A stretch of 43,247 nt of DNA from Flavonifractor plautii ATCC 29863 (lineage in GTDB: Bacteria > Bacillota > Clostridia > Oscillospirales > Oscillospiraceae). Shown here piece by piece: positions 1-8,700 of the stretch (the first letter of the stretch is position 1; each line of letters starts with the position of its first letter). The notes under the pieces were generated by a model. That model was not told where the DNA came from. It did no database searches and was given only the letters and a program-made list of their open reading frames with translations. A program made the position numbers and the translations under genes. The DNA is taken from contig NZ_JH417804.1 in NCBI RefSeq assembly GCF_000239295.1, positions 7,426 to 50,672 of the forward strand. The letters are read 5' to 3'.

Positions 1-1
1 G

Positions 2-58
2 GCGGCCCGCAATTTTGTGGCGGCGGCCCGCCGCTATGCACAGGAGGCAGCGCTATGA
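2..58 (+). CDS. C-terminal end of an upstream gene (possibly cobyrinate a,c-diamide synthase CbiA)
   Basis: A reading frame is open from the left edge and stops at TGA 56-58, overlapping the cobT start codon as ATGA. Many junctions in this cluster show the same kind of stop/start overlap, which argues that it is a real gene end. Only 18 residues are visible; the tail reads ARNFVAAARRYAQEAAL. The NFVAAARRYA pattern resembles the last helix of CbiA/CobB proteins, which often end in a similar FLAACRRYA-like stretch, and CbiA is missing from the rest of the cluster. The identification is an inference from a very short segment. Confidence 0.45.
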   Translation, partial: AARNFVAAARRYAQEAAL

Positions 59-1113
59 CACTGGATAAGGTGATTGCAGGAATTACCCCCGCCGATATGG
101 CGGCCATGGAGCGGGCGAAGGCCCGGTGGGACTCCATCGCCAAGCCCCTGGGCAGCCTGGGGGCGCTGGAGGAGGCGGTCATCCGCATCGCCGGCATGAC
201 GGGCAGCGCCGACGTGGACATCTCCCGCCGGGCGGTGGTGGTCATGTGCGCCGACAACGGCGTGGTGGCCCAGGGGGTCACCCAGACCGGCCAGGAGGTC
301 ACCGCCATCGTGGCGGAGAACATGTCCACCGGCGACACCAGTGTGTGCGCCATGGCCCGCTCCGCCGGGGCGGAGGTGGTGCCCGTGGACATCGGTACGG
401 CCGTCCCCCTCACCGGGGCGCGCATCGTGCAGCGGTGCGTCCGCCGGGGCACCGCCGACATGACCCAGGGCCCCGCCATGAGCCGGGGGGAGGCCGTGCA
501 GGCCGTCCTGACCGGGGTGGAGACCGCCCGGGAGCTGTGCGCCGGGGGCGTGCGCCTGCTGGCCACCGGGGAGATGGGCATCGGCAACACCACCACCTCC
601 TCCGCCGTGGCCGCCGTGCTGCTGGGCCAGGAGCCGGTGGTGATGACCGGCCGGGGGGCCGGCCTGTCCGACGCGGGCCTACAGAAGAAGATCCACGCCA
701 TCGAGACCGCCGTGGCGGTGAACCGGCCCGACCCCTCCGACGTGCTGGACGTGCTCCACAAGGTGGGCGGCCTGGACATCGCCGGGCTGGCCGGGGTGTT
801 CCTGGGGGGCGCCCTGTGCCATACGCCGGTGCTGGTGGACGGGTTCATCTCCTCCGTGGCCGCCCTGGTGGCCGCCCGGTTGTGCCCGGCCTGTAAGGAC
901 TACATGCTGGGCTCCCACGCGTCGGAGGAGCCGGCCAGCCGGCTGGTGCTCTCTGAATTGGGCCTGCGCCCCTTCCTCTACGCCGGGATGCGCCTGGGCG
1001 AGGGCACCGGGGCCGTGGCCGTCATGCCCCTGCTGGATATGGGGCTGGCGGTCTACCGAGAGATGGCCACCTTTGAGGACACCAACATCGAGGCCTACCA
1101 GCCCTTAGGCTAG
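55..1113 (+). CDS. cobT: Nicotinate-nucleotide--dimethylbenzimidazole phosphoribosyltransferase
   Basis: CobT moves the phosphoribosyl group of nicotinate mononucleotide onto dimethylbenzimidazole (or another lower-ligand base), giving alpha-ribazole phosphate for the nucleotide loop of cobalamin. The 352-residue length is typical of the family. Visible hallmarks are the N-terminal KPLGSLG segment, the central GEMGIGNTTT glycine-rich phosphate-binding motif, and GEGTGA near the end, where Glu316 matches the catalytic Glu317 of Salmonella CobT. The start has a strong AGGAGG eight bases upstream and overlaps the preceding stop codon. It is the first complete gene of the cobalamin cluster. No dimethylbenzimidazole synthesis gene is nearby, so the natural base is not known from this window. 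Confidence 0.97.
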   Translation: MTLDKVIAGITPADMAAMERAKARWDSIAKPLGSLGALEEAVIRIAGMTGSADVDISRRAVVVMCADNGVVAQGVTQTGQEVTAIVAENMSTGDTSVCAMARSAGAEVVPVDIGTAVPLTGARIVQRCVRRGTADMTQGPAMSRGEAVQAVLTGVETARELCAGGVRLLATGEMGIGNTTTSSAVAAVLLGQEPVVMTGRGAGLSDAGLQKKIHAIETAVAVNRPDPSDVLDVLHKVGGLDIAGLAGVFLGGALCHTPVLVDGFISSVAALVAARLCPACKDYMLGSHASEEPASRLVLSELGLRPFLYAGMRLGEGTGAVAVMPLLDMGLAVYREMATFEDTNIEAYQPLG

Positions 1114-1132
1114 GGGGGGATTGCATCCCCCC
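1114..1132 (+). repeat. GC-rich hairpin after cobT
   Basis: A seven-base perfect stem (1114-1120 with 1126-1132) closes a five-base loop immediately after the cobT stop codon. There is no T-run behind it, so it is not a standard intrinsic terminator. It may protect the upstream mRNA end or be one of a family of GC-rich hairpins seen in several gaps of this window. Confidence 0.5.
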
Positions 1133-1204
1133 ATGGATACGGCGGCTCCACACAGATTTTTATTTGAATTTGCCGCAAGTGGGCGAAACTCTGCGAGGCG
1201 GTAG

Positions 1205-1224
1205 GGCGGGGGCTTGCCCCCGCC
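1205..1224 (+). repeat. GC-rich hairpin before cobU
   Basis: A perfect eight-base stem (1205-1212 with 1217-1224) closes a CTTG loop and sits just before the AAGGAGGTG ribosome-binding site of cobU. There is no T-run. With the hairpin at 1114 it fills the 126-base cobT-cobU gap, the longest gap between genes in the first half of the cluster. Confidence 0.5.
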
Positions 1225-1239
1225 GAAGGAGGTGCATCC

Positions 1240-1761
1240 ATGCTGATACTGGTCTCCGGCGGCTCGGCCAGCGGGAAGTCGGAATTTGCCGAGGGGCTGG
1301 TCGCCGCCTCCGGCCTGGAGACGCGGGCCTACCTGGCCACCATGCAGGTGTGGGACGCCGAGAGCGAGCGCCGGGTGGAGCGCCACCGCCGGATGCGGGC
1401 GGGCAAGGGGTTTGCCACCGTGGAGTGTCCGGTGAACCTGGCCGGGGCCGTCCTGCCGGCCGGATGCGCCGCCCTGCTGGAGGATCTCTCCAACCTGACC
1501 GCCAACGAGTTTTTCGGCCCCCAGGGGCGGGAGGGGGCCTTCGGCCGGGTGCTCTCCGGCGTGGAGCGGGCGGCGGAGCAGGCCGCCCTGCTGGTGGTGG
1601 TCACCAACGAGCTGTTCTCCGACGGAATGGACTACGACCCCGAGACCCTGGCCTACCTGGACGTGCTGGCCCGGCTGAACCGGGCGGTGGCCCGGCGGGC
1701 CGACTGGGTGTACGAGGTGGTCTGCGGCATCCCCATCGCCTGGAAAGGAGCAAACCCGTGA
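1240..1761 (+). CDS. cobU: Adenosylcobinamide kinase / adenosylcobinamide-phosphate guanylyltransferase
   Basis: CobU phosphorylates adenosylcobinamide and then transfers GMP to give AdoCbi-GDP, the substrate of CobS. The 173-residue protein has the P-loop GGSASGKS at residues 7-14, the YLAT motif, and RHRRMR with His49 at the position of the guanylylated histidine of Salmonella CobU. The LLEDLSNL segment matches the Walker-B-like strand, and the protein ends in a VCGIPIAWKG motif. One oddity is that the usual VTNEVGMGIVP motif is changed to VTNELFSDGMDYDP, while the short paralogue at 2522 keeps a version of it. A strong RBS, AAGGAGGTG, precedes the ATG. The end overlaps the GTG of cobS. Confidence 0.93.
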   Translation: MLILVSGGSASGKSEFAEGLVAASGLETRAYLATMQVWDAESERRVERHRRMRAGKGFATVECPVNLAGAVLPAGCAALLEDLSNLTANEFFGPQGREGAFGRVLSGVERAAEQAALLVVVTNELFSDGMDYDPETLAYLDVLARLNRAVARRADWVYEVVCGIPIAWKGANP

Positions 1762-2525
1762 AATCCCTCATCATTGCCTTTGCCATGTACTCCAAGTTCC
1801 CCATGCCCCGGGTGGACTGGGAGAAAAAGGCCCTCTCCTGGGCCCTGTGCTGGTTCCCACTGGTGGGGCTGGCCGTCGGGGCGGTGCTGTGGCTGTGGCT
1901 GGCCTTGGCCGGCTGGCTGGGGTTCGGCGTGGTCTTTACCGCGGCCCTGGCTTTGCTGCTCCCCATCGCCCTCAGCGGCGGCATCCATCTGGACGGCTTC
2001 TGCGACACCTGCGACGCCCTGTCCTCCCACCAGAGCCGGGAGCGGAAGCTGGAGATTCTGAAGGACTCCCACACCGGGGCCTTCGCCATCATCTGCTGCG
2101 GGCTGTACCTGCTGGTGTTCTTCGCCGCCTGGTGCGAGGCGGCGCCCGCGGGGCGGGCCGCCCTGGCGCTGGCCCTGGGGCCGGCCTTCTCCCGCAGCCT
2201 CTCCGGCCTCTTCGCCGTCACCCTCCCCAACGCCCGGGGCACCGGCCTGCTGGCCACCTTCACCGGCCCCATGGACGCGGTCAAGGCCCGGGGAGTGCTG
2301 GCGGCGTGGGCCGTCCTCACCGGAGGGGCCATGGTGGCCGCGGATGTGCGGACGGGCCTGGCCGCCCTGGCGGGAGCGGGTCTGGCGTGCGTCTACTATG
2401 TGGTGACCGCCCGGCGGCAGTTCGGCGGCGTCACCGGCGATCTGGCGGGGTTCTTCCTCCAGCTGTGCGAGCTGGGGATGGTGCTCTGCGCGGCGGTGGG
2501 GCAGAGGCTGGAGGTGCTGTTATGA
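1758..2525 (+). CDS. cobS: Adenosylcobinamide-GDP ribazoletransferase (cobalamin synthase)
   Basis: CobS is the integral membrane enzyme that joins AdoCbi-GDP and alpha-ribazole (phosphate) in the last step of nucleotide-loop assembly. The 255-residue protein is strongly hydrophobic with several membrane segments. It carries the family motif GGIHLDGFCDTCDAL, followed by KDSHTGAFA, the Asp-rich metal-binding region. Translation most likely starts at GTG 1758, which overlaps the cobU stop as GTGA and follows the GGAG of AAAGGAGC. The frame extends far upstream without a stop, but that part overlaps cobU and is not conserved-looking. The stop overlaps the start of the next gene as ATGA, so the two are probably translationally coupled. 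Confidence 0.95.
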   Translation: MKSLIIAFAMYSKFPMPRVDWEKKALSWALCWFPLVGLAVGAVLWLWLALAGWLGFGVVFTAALALLLPIALSGGIHLDGFCDTCDALSSHQSRERKLEILKDSHTGAFAIICCGLYLLVFFAAWCEAAPAGRAALALALGPAFSRSLSGLFAVTLPNARGTGLLATFTGPMDAVKARGVLAAWAVLTGGAMVAADVRTGLAALAGAGLACVYYVVTARRQFGGVTGDLAGFFLQLCELGMVLCAAVGQRLEVLL

Positions 2526-2878
2526 TTTTGATTATCGGCGGCGCGGGCCAGGGCAAGCTGGACTACGTGCTGCAAAAGACCGGGTACGGCCCCGCCCAGG
2601 TGGCCCGCACCCCGGAGGAGGCCCGGACACGGCCCGTCTTTGCCGGGCTGGAGGACTGGCCGGAGCTGGACGAGACGGCGCTGCTGGAGGCCAACCCGGA
2701 CGTGATTTTGATCTGCGATGAGGTGGGCTGCGGCGTGGTGCCGGTGGAGCCGGCCCAGCGGGCCCGCCGGGAGGCGGTGGGACGGCTTTGCTGCCGCCTG
2801 GCGGAGCGGGCAGAGCGGGTGGAGCGCATCTTCTGCGGCCTGCCCATGGTATTGAAAGGAGAAGGCCCATGGAACTGA
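2522..2878 (+). CDS. Short CobU-like protein
   Basis: This 118-residue protein resembles the two ends of CobU without the middle. It starts with GGAGQGKLDYV, a P-loop-like segment in which the usual Ser/Thr after GK is Leu. It has ICDEVGCGVVP, equivalent to the TNEVGMGIVP motif of CobU, and ends with FCGLPMVLKG, like the C-terminus of the full-length CobU upstream. The region that would hold the guanylylated His and the RH..R motif is absent. It may be a regulatory or helper subunit, a kinase-only form, or a decaying duplicate; the sequence alone does not decide this. It is coupled to cobS (ATGA) and overlaps the cobC start, so it is translated as part of the cluster. Confidence 0.8.
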   Translation: MILIIGGAGQGKLDYVLQKTGYGPAQVARTPEEARTRPVFAGLEDWPELDETALLEANPDVILICDEVGCGVVPVEPAQRARREAVGRLCCRLAERAERVERIFCGLPMVLKGEGPWN

Positions 2879-3474
2879 TTTTGATGCGCCACGGTACCAC
2901 CCAGGGCAACCTGGAACGGCGCTTTATCGGCACGCTGGACGTGCCGCTGCTCCCCCAGGGGGAGGAGCTGGCCCGGCGGGTGGGCGCCACCCTGCCGGCG
3001 GTGGAGCACATCTACCGCAGCCCCCTCCAGCGCTGCCGCCGCACCGCCGAGCTGCTGTGGCCCGGCGTGGAGATGACGGTGGTGGACGAGCTGCGGGAGA
3101 GCGATTTCGGCCCCTTTGAGGGCAAGAACCACGAGGAGCTGAAGGACGACCCCCTCTATCAGGCGTGGCTGGGCATGGGGGACAGGCCCAACTTTGCCGC
3201 CATGCCGGTGGGGGAGAGCGCCCAGCAGGTCACCGACCGGGTGTCCATCGGCCTGGAAAAGACGGCGGCCGACGCCGCCCGCCGGGGCTTTGGCCGGGTG
3301 GGAGTGGTGTCCCACGGCGGGGCCCTCATGGCCCTGCTGGCCAAGTACGGCCGGCCGGAGCGGGACTACTACGGCTGGATGTGTCCTAACTGCGGCGGCT
3401 TCCGGGCGGAGCTGAATCCGGACACCCTGGAGCTGACCATTCTGGAGGAGTACAGGGGGGAGAAGGTGCTATGA
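2869..3474 (+). CDS. cobC: Alpha-ribazole phosphatase (histidine phosphatase family)
   Basis: This cytosolic phosphatase would remove the phosphate from alpha-ribazole phosphate or from cobalamin 5'-phosphate. The 201-residue protein begins MELILMRHGTT, giving the RHG catalytic motif at residues 7-9 with His8 as the phospho-acceptor. It has a later SHGGALMAL motif carrying the second histidine, and ESDFGPFEG, typical of the phosphoglycerate-mutase-like fold. The ATG at 2869 is chosen because the RHG motif must sit at the extreme N-terminus and AAAGGAGAAGG precedes it. Such phosphatases are diverse, so the role is assigned partly from its place between cobS and cbiB. Confidence 0.88.
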   Translation: MELILMRHGTTQGNLERRFIGTLDVPLLPQGEELARRVGATLPAVEHIYRSPLQRCRRTAELLWPGVEMTVVDELRESDFGPFEGKNHEELKDDPLYQAWLGMGDRPNFAAMPVGESAQQVTDRVSIGLEKTAADAARRGFGRVGVVSHGGALMALLAKYGRPERDYYGWMCPNCGGFRAELNPDTLELTILEEYRGEKVL

Positions 3475-4448
3475 GCTGGGGGGTATCCCACCTGCTGGCC
3501 CTGCTGACCGGCTTCTGCCTGGATCTCCTGCTGGGGGATCCCCACTGGGCGCCCCACCCGGTGCGGGCCGTCGGTGTGCTGATCGCCGCCCTGGAGAAGC
3601 TTCTGCGGCGGCTCTTTCCCAAGTCCCCCGGCGGCGAGCTGGCCGGCGGCGCGGCGCTGGTGTCGCTCACCATCGCCATTCCAACCGGCCTCACCGCCCT
3701 GCTGCTGTGGGGGTGCGGCCTGCTCAGCCCCTGGCTGGCTTTCGCGGCGGAGGCGCTGCTGTGCTATCAGCTGCTGGCCGCCAAGTCCCTGCGGGACGAG
3801 AGCGACAAGGTGTACGAGGCCCTCAAGGCCGGAGACCTGCCCGGCGCGCGGCACGCCGTGTCCATGATTGTGGGGCGGGACACCGAGCGGCTGGACGAGG
3901 CCGGCGTGGCCAAGGCGGCGGTGGAGACCGTGGCGGAGAACGCCTCCGACGGGGTGATCGCCCCCCTCATCTTCCTGGCCCTGGGCGGCGCGCCCCTGGG
4001 TATGCTCTACAAGGCGGTCAACACCATGGACTCCATGGTGGGCTACAAAAATGACCGCTATCTCTACTTCGGCCGGGCGGCGGCGCGGCTGGACGACGCG
4101 CTCAACTTTCTCCCCGCCCGCATCGCCGGGGTGCTCATGTGCCTGGGCGGCGCGGCGGCGGGTTACGACGGGAAGAACGCCTGGCGGATCTTCCGGCGGG
4201 ACCGGAAGAGGCACAAGTCCCCCAACTCCGCCCACACCGAGGCGGCCTGCGCCGGAGCGCTCCAGCTCCAGCTGGCAGGGCCCAACTACTACTTCGGCCA
4301 ACTGGTGGACAAACCCACCATCGGCGACGATCAGCGGCCGGTGGAGGCCCTGGACATCCTGCGGGCGGGCCGGATTCTCTACGCCACCGCCTTTTTTGCC
4401 CTGCTGCTCTTCTGCGGCGTGCCCCTGCTGATTCTGCTGTTCCCGTAA
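3471..4448 (+). CDS. cbiB: Adenosylcobinamide-phosphate synthase
   Basis: CbiB (called CobD in aerobic-pathway species) is the membrane enzyme that attaches aminopropanol phosphate to adenosylcobyric acid. The protein has 325 residues. It has an N-terminal DLLLGDPHWAPHPVRA motif, the VGRDTERLDEAGVAKAAVE and ENASDGVIAPL motifs typical of the family, and several hydrophobic membrane segments including one at the very C-terminus. Its ATG overlaps the cobC stop as ATGA. It works with the CobD decarboxylase encoded next, which makes the aminopropanol phosphate. Confidence 0.95.
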   Translation: MSWGVSHLLALLTGFCLDLLLGDPHWAPHPVRAVGVLIAALEKLLRRLFPKSPGGELAGGAALVSLTIAIPTGLTALLLWGCGLLSPWLAFAAEALLCYQLLAAKSLRDESDKVYEALKAGDLPGARHAVSMIVGRDTERLDEAGVAKAAVETVAENASDGVIAPLIFLALGGAPLGMLYKAVNTMDSMVGYKNDRYLYFGRAAARLDDALNFLPARIAGVLMCLGGAAAGYDGKNAWRIFRRDRKRHKSPNSAHTEAACAGALQLQLAGPNYYFGQLVDKPTIGDDQRPVEALDILRAGRILYATAFFALLLFCGVPLLILLFP

Positions 4449-4503
4449 CACCGGCCCGCCGCCCCACCCGTCCACCATCCTGACCAGAGAGAAGGGAATC
4501 ACC

Positions 4504-5562
4504 ATGACCCCATATACCCACGGCGGCGACGTGCTCACGGCGCGGGCCCGCTTCGGCGGCGACGTGCTGGACTGCTCGGCCAACCTGAACCCCCTGGGGA
4601 TGCCCCCGGCGGTGCAGGCGGCCGCCGCGGCCGCCGCCGCAGACTCGGCCCGCTACCCCGACCCCCTGTGCCGCGCCCTCCGGGCGGCCATCGCCGCCCA
4701 CGACGGGGTGGCGCCGGAGCAGGTGCTCTGCGGCGGCGGGGCGGCGGAGCTGATCTTCCGGCTGGCCTACGCCCTGCGGCCCCGGCGGGCGCTGGTCACC
4801 GCCCCGGCCTTCTCCGAGTACGAGGAGGCGCTGACGGCGGCTGGGTGCGCCGTGACACGCCACCCCCTGCGCCGGGAGAACCGCTTTGACGTGGACGGCG
4901 GGCTCCTGGACGCCATCGCGCCGGGGGTGGAGCTGGTCTTCCTCTGCACCCCCAACAACCCCACCGGGCGGCTGGTGGACGGGGCGCTGCTGCGGGCGGC
5001 GGCGGAGCAATGCCGGGCCGTGGGGGCGGTGCTGGCGGTGGACGAGTGCTTTTTGCCCCTCTCCGACGGGGCTGGGCCGGGGCTGGCCCCCTGTCTGGCG
5101 GAGCACCCCAACCTGCTGCTCCTGCGGGCCTTCACCAAGAGCTACGCCATGGCGGGCCTGCGGCTGGGCTACGCCCTCTCCGCCAACGGCGGACTTCTGG
5201 AGCGGATGGCTGCCGCCGGCCCGCCCTGGAGCGTCTCCACCCCCGCCCAGGCGGCGGGGCTGGCCGCCCTGGAGCGGTGCCCCGACTGGCCGGGGAAGGC
5301 CCGGGCCCTGCTGGCGTCGGAGCGCCCCGCCCTGTCGGACGGCCTATGCGCCCTGGGGCTGGAGGTGGTGCCCGGACAGGCCAACTACCTGCTGTTCCGG
5401 TCGGCGGGCGCGGCCGATTTGAAGGAGCGGATGCTCACGCGGGGCGTGCTCATCCGCTCCTGCGCCAACTACCACGGCCTGGGGAACGACTGGTACCGGG
5501 TGTGCGTGGGACAGGCGGAACAAAACCGGCGGCTGCTGGCCGCCTTAAAGGAAGTGCTGTGA
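4504..5562 (+). CDS. cobD: L-threonine-O-3-phosphate decarboxylase (PLP fold type I)
   Basis: This enzyme decarboxylates L-threonine phosphate to (R)-1-amino-2-propanol phosphate, the arm later attached by CbiB. The 352-residue protein has the class I/II aminotransferase fold signature. It begins YTHGGDV, typical of CobD, has CTPNNPTG for PLP binding, VDECF for the pyridine-nitrogen aspartate, and [15 protein letters not shown] with Lys212 as the Schiff-base lysine. Histidinol-phosphate aminotransferase is the close alternative, but the cluster and the YTHGGDV start favour CobD. A 55-base gap without obvious signals precedes it, ending in AGAGAAGGGA as RBS. No threonine kinase (PduX type) is seen in the window. 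Confidence 0.93.
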   Translation: MTPYTHGGDVLTARARFGGDVLDCSANLNPLGMPPAVQAAAAAAAADSARYPDPLCRALRAAIAAHDGVAPEQVLCGGGAAELIFRLAYALRPRRALVTAPAFSEYEEALTAAGCAVTRHPLRRENRFDVDGGLLDAIAPGVELVFLCTPNNPTGRLVDGALLRAAAEQCRAVGAVLAVDECFLPLSDGAGPGLAPCLAEHPNLLLLRAFTKSYAMAGLRLGYALSANGGLLERMAAAGPPWSVSTPAQAAGLAALERCPDWPGKARALLASERPALSDGLCALGLEVVPGQANYLLFRSAGAADLKERMLTRGVLIRSCANYHGLGNDWYRVCVGQAEQNRRLLAALKEVL

Positions 5563-7058
5563 TGGCCAACGCGATTATGATCCAGGGAACCGCCTCCAAC
5601 GCGGGCAAGTCCCTGCTGGCGGCGGGGCTGTGCCGCATCTTTGCCCAGGACGGCTATAAGGCGGCCCCCTTCAAATCCCAGAACATGGCCCTCAACTCCG
5701 CCATCACCCCCGACGGCTTTGAGATGGGCCGGGCCCAGGTGGTGCAGGCCGAGGCGGCGGGGGTGGCCCCCGATGTGCGGATGAACCCCATCCTGCTCAA
5801 GCCCACCAGCCACGTGGGCTCCCAGGTGATCGTCAACGGCGTGCCCCGGGGCACCATGGCGGCGGGGGAGTACTTCCGCTACCGCAAGAGTCTCATCCCC
5901 GAGGTGATGGCGGCCTACGAGTCCCTGGCGGCGGAGTACGACATCATCGTCATTGAGGGGGCGGGCAGCCCGGCGGAGATCAACCTGCGGCAGGACGACA
6001 TTGTGAACATGGGCATGGCCCGCCGGGCCAACGCCCCGGTGCTCCTGTGCGGCGACATCGACCGGGGGGGCGTGTTCGCCTCCCTCTACGGCACGGTGAA
6101 GCTGCTGGAGCCGGACGAGCAGGCGAGGATCAAGGGCCTGATTATCAACAAATTCCGGGGGGATGTGGATATCCTCCGCCCCGGCCTGTGGGAGCTGGAG
6201 CGGCTTTCCGGCAAGCCGGTGCTGGGAGTTGTCCCCATGCTGGACGTGGATGTGGACGACGAGGACTCCCTCTCCCACCGCCTGAGCGGCGGGGGAAAGG
6301 TGGGCCTGGTGGACATTGCGGTGGTGCGCCTGCCCCGCCTGTCCAACTTCACCGACTTCAACCCCCTGGAGCGGATGGAGGAGGTCACCCTCCGCTACGT
6401 CCGCAATCCCCGGGAGCTGGGGCACCCCGATCTGGTGGTTCTCCCCGGCACCAAGAACACCATGGACGATCTGCGCTGGCTGCGGGAGAGCGGCATGGAG
6501 GCCGCCGTGCTCAAGCACGCCTCGGCCGGCGGAGCGGTGATCGGCATCTGTGGCGGCTATCAGATGCTGGGGAACACCGTCTCCGACCCCGACGGGGTGG
6601 AGGGGGGCGGCTCCCTCCGGGGCCTGGGCCTGCTCCCAGCCGACACGGTGTTCCAGGGGGAGAAGACCCGCACCCGGGTGACGGGGGCCTTCCGCGCCCC
6701 GGAGGGGCTCTTCCGCGCCTTGGCCGGCGTGGCCTTCGAGGGCTACGAGATCCACATGGGCCGCACCGAGAGCGGGGCGGCCCCCCTGGCGGAGTTCACC
6801 ACCCAGACCGGGGAGCGGCGCTCCGACGGCCTCAGCGCGGGCAACGTGTGGGGCTGCTACGTCCACGGCATCTTCGACAAGGCGGAGGCGGCCGCCGCCC
6901 TGGTGAACGCCCTGCTGGAGGCCAAGGGGCTGGAGCCGGGCGCGGCCAGCGTGGACTGGCAGGCGTACGCCCAGCAGCAGTACGACAAGCTGGCGGCCGG
7001 CCTGCGGGCCAGCCTGGACATGAAACGCATTTACCGGATTCTCAACGGGGAGGAATAG
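5562..7058 (+). CDS. cbiP: Cobyric acid synthase, glutamine-hydrolysing
   Basis: CbiP (CobQ) amidates the b, d, e and g side chains of adenosylcobyrinic acid a,c-diamide using ATP and glutamine. The 498-residue protein has an N-terminal dethiobiotin-synthetase-like ATPase domain with P-loop GTASNAGKS (residues 9-17) and [11 protein letters not shown]-terminal class I glutaminase-like domain holds [10 protein letters not shown] with Cys330 as nucleophile and CYVHGIFD with His435. ATG 5562 shares its A with the stop codon of cobD (TGATG), indicating coupling. The frame stays open upstream, but that stretch overlaps cobD. Confidence 0.96.
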   Translation: MANAIMIQGTASNAGKSLLAAGLCRIFAQDGYKAAPFKSQNMALNSAITPDGFEMGRAQVVQAEAAGVAPDVRMNPILLKPTSHVGSQVIVNGVPRGTMAAGEYFRYRKSLIPEVMAAYESLAAEYDIIVIEGAGSPAEINLRQDDIVNMGMARRANAPVLLCGDIDRGGVFASLYGTVKLLEPDEQARIKGLIINKFRGDVDILRPGLWELERLSGKPVLGVVPMLDVDVDDEDSLSHRLSGGGKVGLVDIAVVRLPRLSNFTDFNPLERMEEVTLRYVRNPRELGHPDLVVLPGTKNTMDDLRWLRESGMEAAVLKHASAGGAVIGICGGYQMLGNTVSDPDGVEGGGSLRGLGLLPADTVFQGEKTRTRVTGAFRAPEGLFRALAGVAFEGYEIHMGRTESGAAPLAEFTTQTGERRSDGLSAGNVWGCYVHGIFDKAEAAAALVNALLEAKGLEPGAASVDWQAYAQQQYDKLAAGLRASLDMKRIYRILNGEE

Positions 7059-7062
7059 AGCC

Positions 7063-7710
7063 ATGAAACACATTGAATTGCAGCGGGTGGCCCCCGCGGA
7101 CATTGAGGCCCGGAGCATGGAGCTCATCGGCCAGGAGCTGGGGGAGCGGGTGTTCCCGGCGGAGCAGTTGCCCGTGGTCAAGCGGGTGATCCACACCACT
7201 GCGGACTTTGAGTACGCCGACAGTCTGGTCTTTTCCGCCGGGGCGGTGGAGGCGGGCGTCGCGGCCATACGGCAGGGCTGTACCATCGTCACCGACACCC
7301 AGATGGCCTTCTCCGGGGTGAACAAGCGGGTGCTGGAGAAATTCGGCGGCCGGGCGGTGTGCTTCATGTCCGACCCGGACGTGGCCGCGGAGGCCAAGGC
7401 GCGGGGGGAGACCCGGGCCACCGTGTCCATGGAGCGGGCCGCCCGGCTGGAGGGGCCGCTGGTGCTGGCCATCGGCAACGCCCCCACCGCCCTGGTGCGG
7501 GCCTGCGAGCTGATCGACGCGGGGGAGCTGAAGCCCGCCCTGGTCATCGGCGTGCCGGTGGGCTTTGTCAACGTGGTGGAGAGCAAGGAGCTGCTGCTCA
7601 CCCTGGACGTGCCCCACATCGTGGCCCGGGGGCGGAAGGGCGGCAGCAACGTGGCCGCCGCCATCTGCAACGCCATGCTCTATCAGGCCAGCAACAACGC
7701 GCGGGAATAA
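7063..7710 (+). CDS. cbiC: Cobalt-precorrin-8 methylmutase
   Basis: CbiC moves the methyl group from C-11 to C-12 to form cobyrinic acid, the last ring-building step. The 215-residue protein has the family motif VIHTTADFEYAD, with His44 at the position of the catalytic histidine (His43 in Pseudomonas CobH). It also has CTIVTDTQM, IGNAPTAL, and the GVPVGFVNVVESKE stretch. It starts five bases after cbiP with GGGGAGGA as RBS. It is the only gene of the middle ring-modification steps in the window besides cbiL. Confidence 0.96.
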   Translation: MKHIELQRVAPADIEARSMELIGQELGERVFPAEQLPVVKRVIHTTADFEYADSLVFSAGAVEAGVAAIRQGCTIVTDTQMAFSGVNKRVLEKFGGRAVCFMSDPDVAAEAKARGETRATVSMERAARLEGPLVLAIGNAPTALVRACELIDAGELKPALVIGVPVGFVNVVESKELLLTLDVPHIVARGRKGGSNVAAAICNAMLYQASNNARE

Positions 7711-7725
7711 CGGGAGGGACGCACA

Positions 7726-8523
7726 ATGACAGAGAGAGCGGTTCTGGCGGTGTCCTTCGGCACCAGCCACCGGGACACCCTGGAGAAAAACATCGCGGCC
7801 ATTGAGGCCGAGCTGGCCGCGGCCTTCCCGGAGCGGACGGTGCGCCGGGCCTTTACCAGCGGCATGATCCTCCGCAAGCTGGCGGGGGAGGGCACCCACA
7901 TCGACAACGTGCCCCAGGCGCTGGAGCGCCTGCTGGCCGAGGGCTGTACCGACGTGGTGGTGCAGCCCACCCACGTGATGAACGGGGAGGAGTACCACAA
8001 GCTGCTGGCCCAGGCGGAGCCGTACCGCGCCCGCTTTGCCCGCATGTCCTTCGGCCGCCCCCTGCTGACGGCGGCGGAGGACTACGCGGCCCTGGGCCGC
8101 GCCCTGATGGAGGCGCTGCCCGCCCAGCGGGCGGACACCGCCGTGCTCTATATGGGCCACGGCTCGGAACACCAGGCCAATTCGGCCTATGCCCTGATGG
8201 AGTACACCTTCCACGATCTGGGGCGGAAGGACGTGGTGATCGGCACGGTGGAGGGCTACCCCGGCTTTGGGGAGGCCCTGCGTCGGCTGAAGGAGCGCCC
8301 ACAGGTGCGGAGGGTGGAGCTGCGCCCCCTGATGACCGTGGCGGGGGATCACGCCAAGAACGATCTGGCGGGGGATGAGGAGGACTCCTGGCGGCGGCGT
8401 CTGGAGGCCGAGGGCTACGAGACGGCCTGCGTGCTCACCGGCCTGGGGGAGTACCCGGCAGTGCGGGCGCTGTTTGTGGAGCACGCCAGGCAGGCGGAAC
8501 AGCTCCAGGCGGAAGCCTGTTGA
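7726..8523 (+). CDS. cbiK: Sirohydrochlorin cobaltochelatase (anaerobic type)
   Basis: CbiK inserts Co2+ into sirohydrochlorin, committing it to the early-cobalt (anaerobic) B12 route. The 265-residue protein opens with VLAVSFGTSH, and has MGHGSEH with His145 and VAGDHAKNDLAG with His209. These match the two metal-coordinating histidines of Salmonella CbiK (145 and 207). No signal peptide is present, so it is cytoplasmic, unlike the periplasmic CbiK forms of sulfate reducers. It ends 11 bases before the P1 stem of the cobalamin riboswitch. Its substrate would be made by the CobA and SirC domains encoded further down. Confidence 0.96.
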   Translation: MTERAVLAVSFGTSHRDTLEKNIAAIEAELAAAFPERTVRRAFTSGMILRKLAGEGTHIDNVPQALERLLAEGCTDVVVQPTHVMNGEEYHKLLAQAEPYRARFARMSFGRPLLTAAEDYAALGRALMEALPAQRADTAVLYMGHGSEHQANSAYALMEYTFHDLGRKDVVIGTVEGYPGFGEALRRLKERPQVRRVELRPLMTVAGDHAKNDLAGDEEDSWRRRLEAEGYETACVLTGLGEYPAVRALFVEHARQAEQLQAEAC

Positions 8524-8533
8524 TATAGATCCG

Positions 8534-8675
8534 GGAGCCGGAAACGGGAAGACGGGTGCAAATCCCGCGCAGTCCCGCTGCCGTAAGAGAACAGTCGGTG
8601 CGCATGGGCCACTGGGGCGACCCGGGAAGGCGCGCAGCGGCGGAGACGCTCAAGCCGGAAAACCGTACCGGCTCC
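8534..8675 (+). ncRNA. Cobalamin (AdoCbl-type) riboswitch
   Basis: The stretch shows the conserved parts of the cobalamin riboswitch in order: GGTGCAAATCCCGCGCAG, TCCCGCTGCCGTAA, GCCACTGG, CCGGGAAGGCG and GGCGGAGACGCTCAAGCCGG. An eight-base outer stem pairs 8534-8541 with 8668-8675. The 3' strand of that stem (8668-8673) can instead pair with AGCCGG at 8653-8658, so ligand-dependent switching of two helices is visible. There is no T-rich terminator before cbiM. A small CCTA/TAGG hairpin (8689-8692 with 8700-8703) could cover part of the cbiM ribosome-binding site, which suggests control of translation; this last point is inferred. Confidence 0.93.
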
Positions 8676-8700
8676 GAATTCACAGCCACCTACGAGCGAT

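Noticed and set aside
5469-7676. A 735-residue open frame on the - strand opposite cbiP and cbiC
   Set aside because: A shadow of two well-identified genes with no motif of its own.
8524-8529. TATAGA before the riboswitch as a -10 box
   Set aside because: The predicted start of transcription would fall inside the P1 stem, and no -35-like sequence lies at the right distance.
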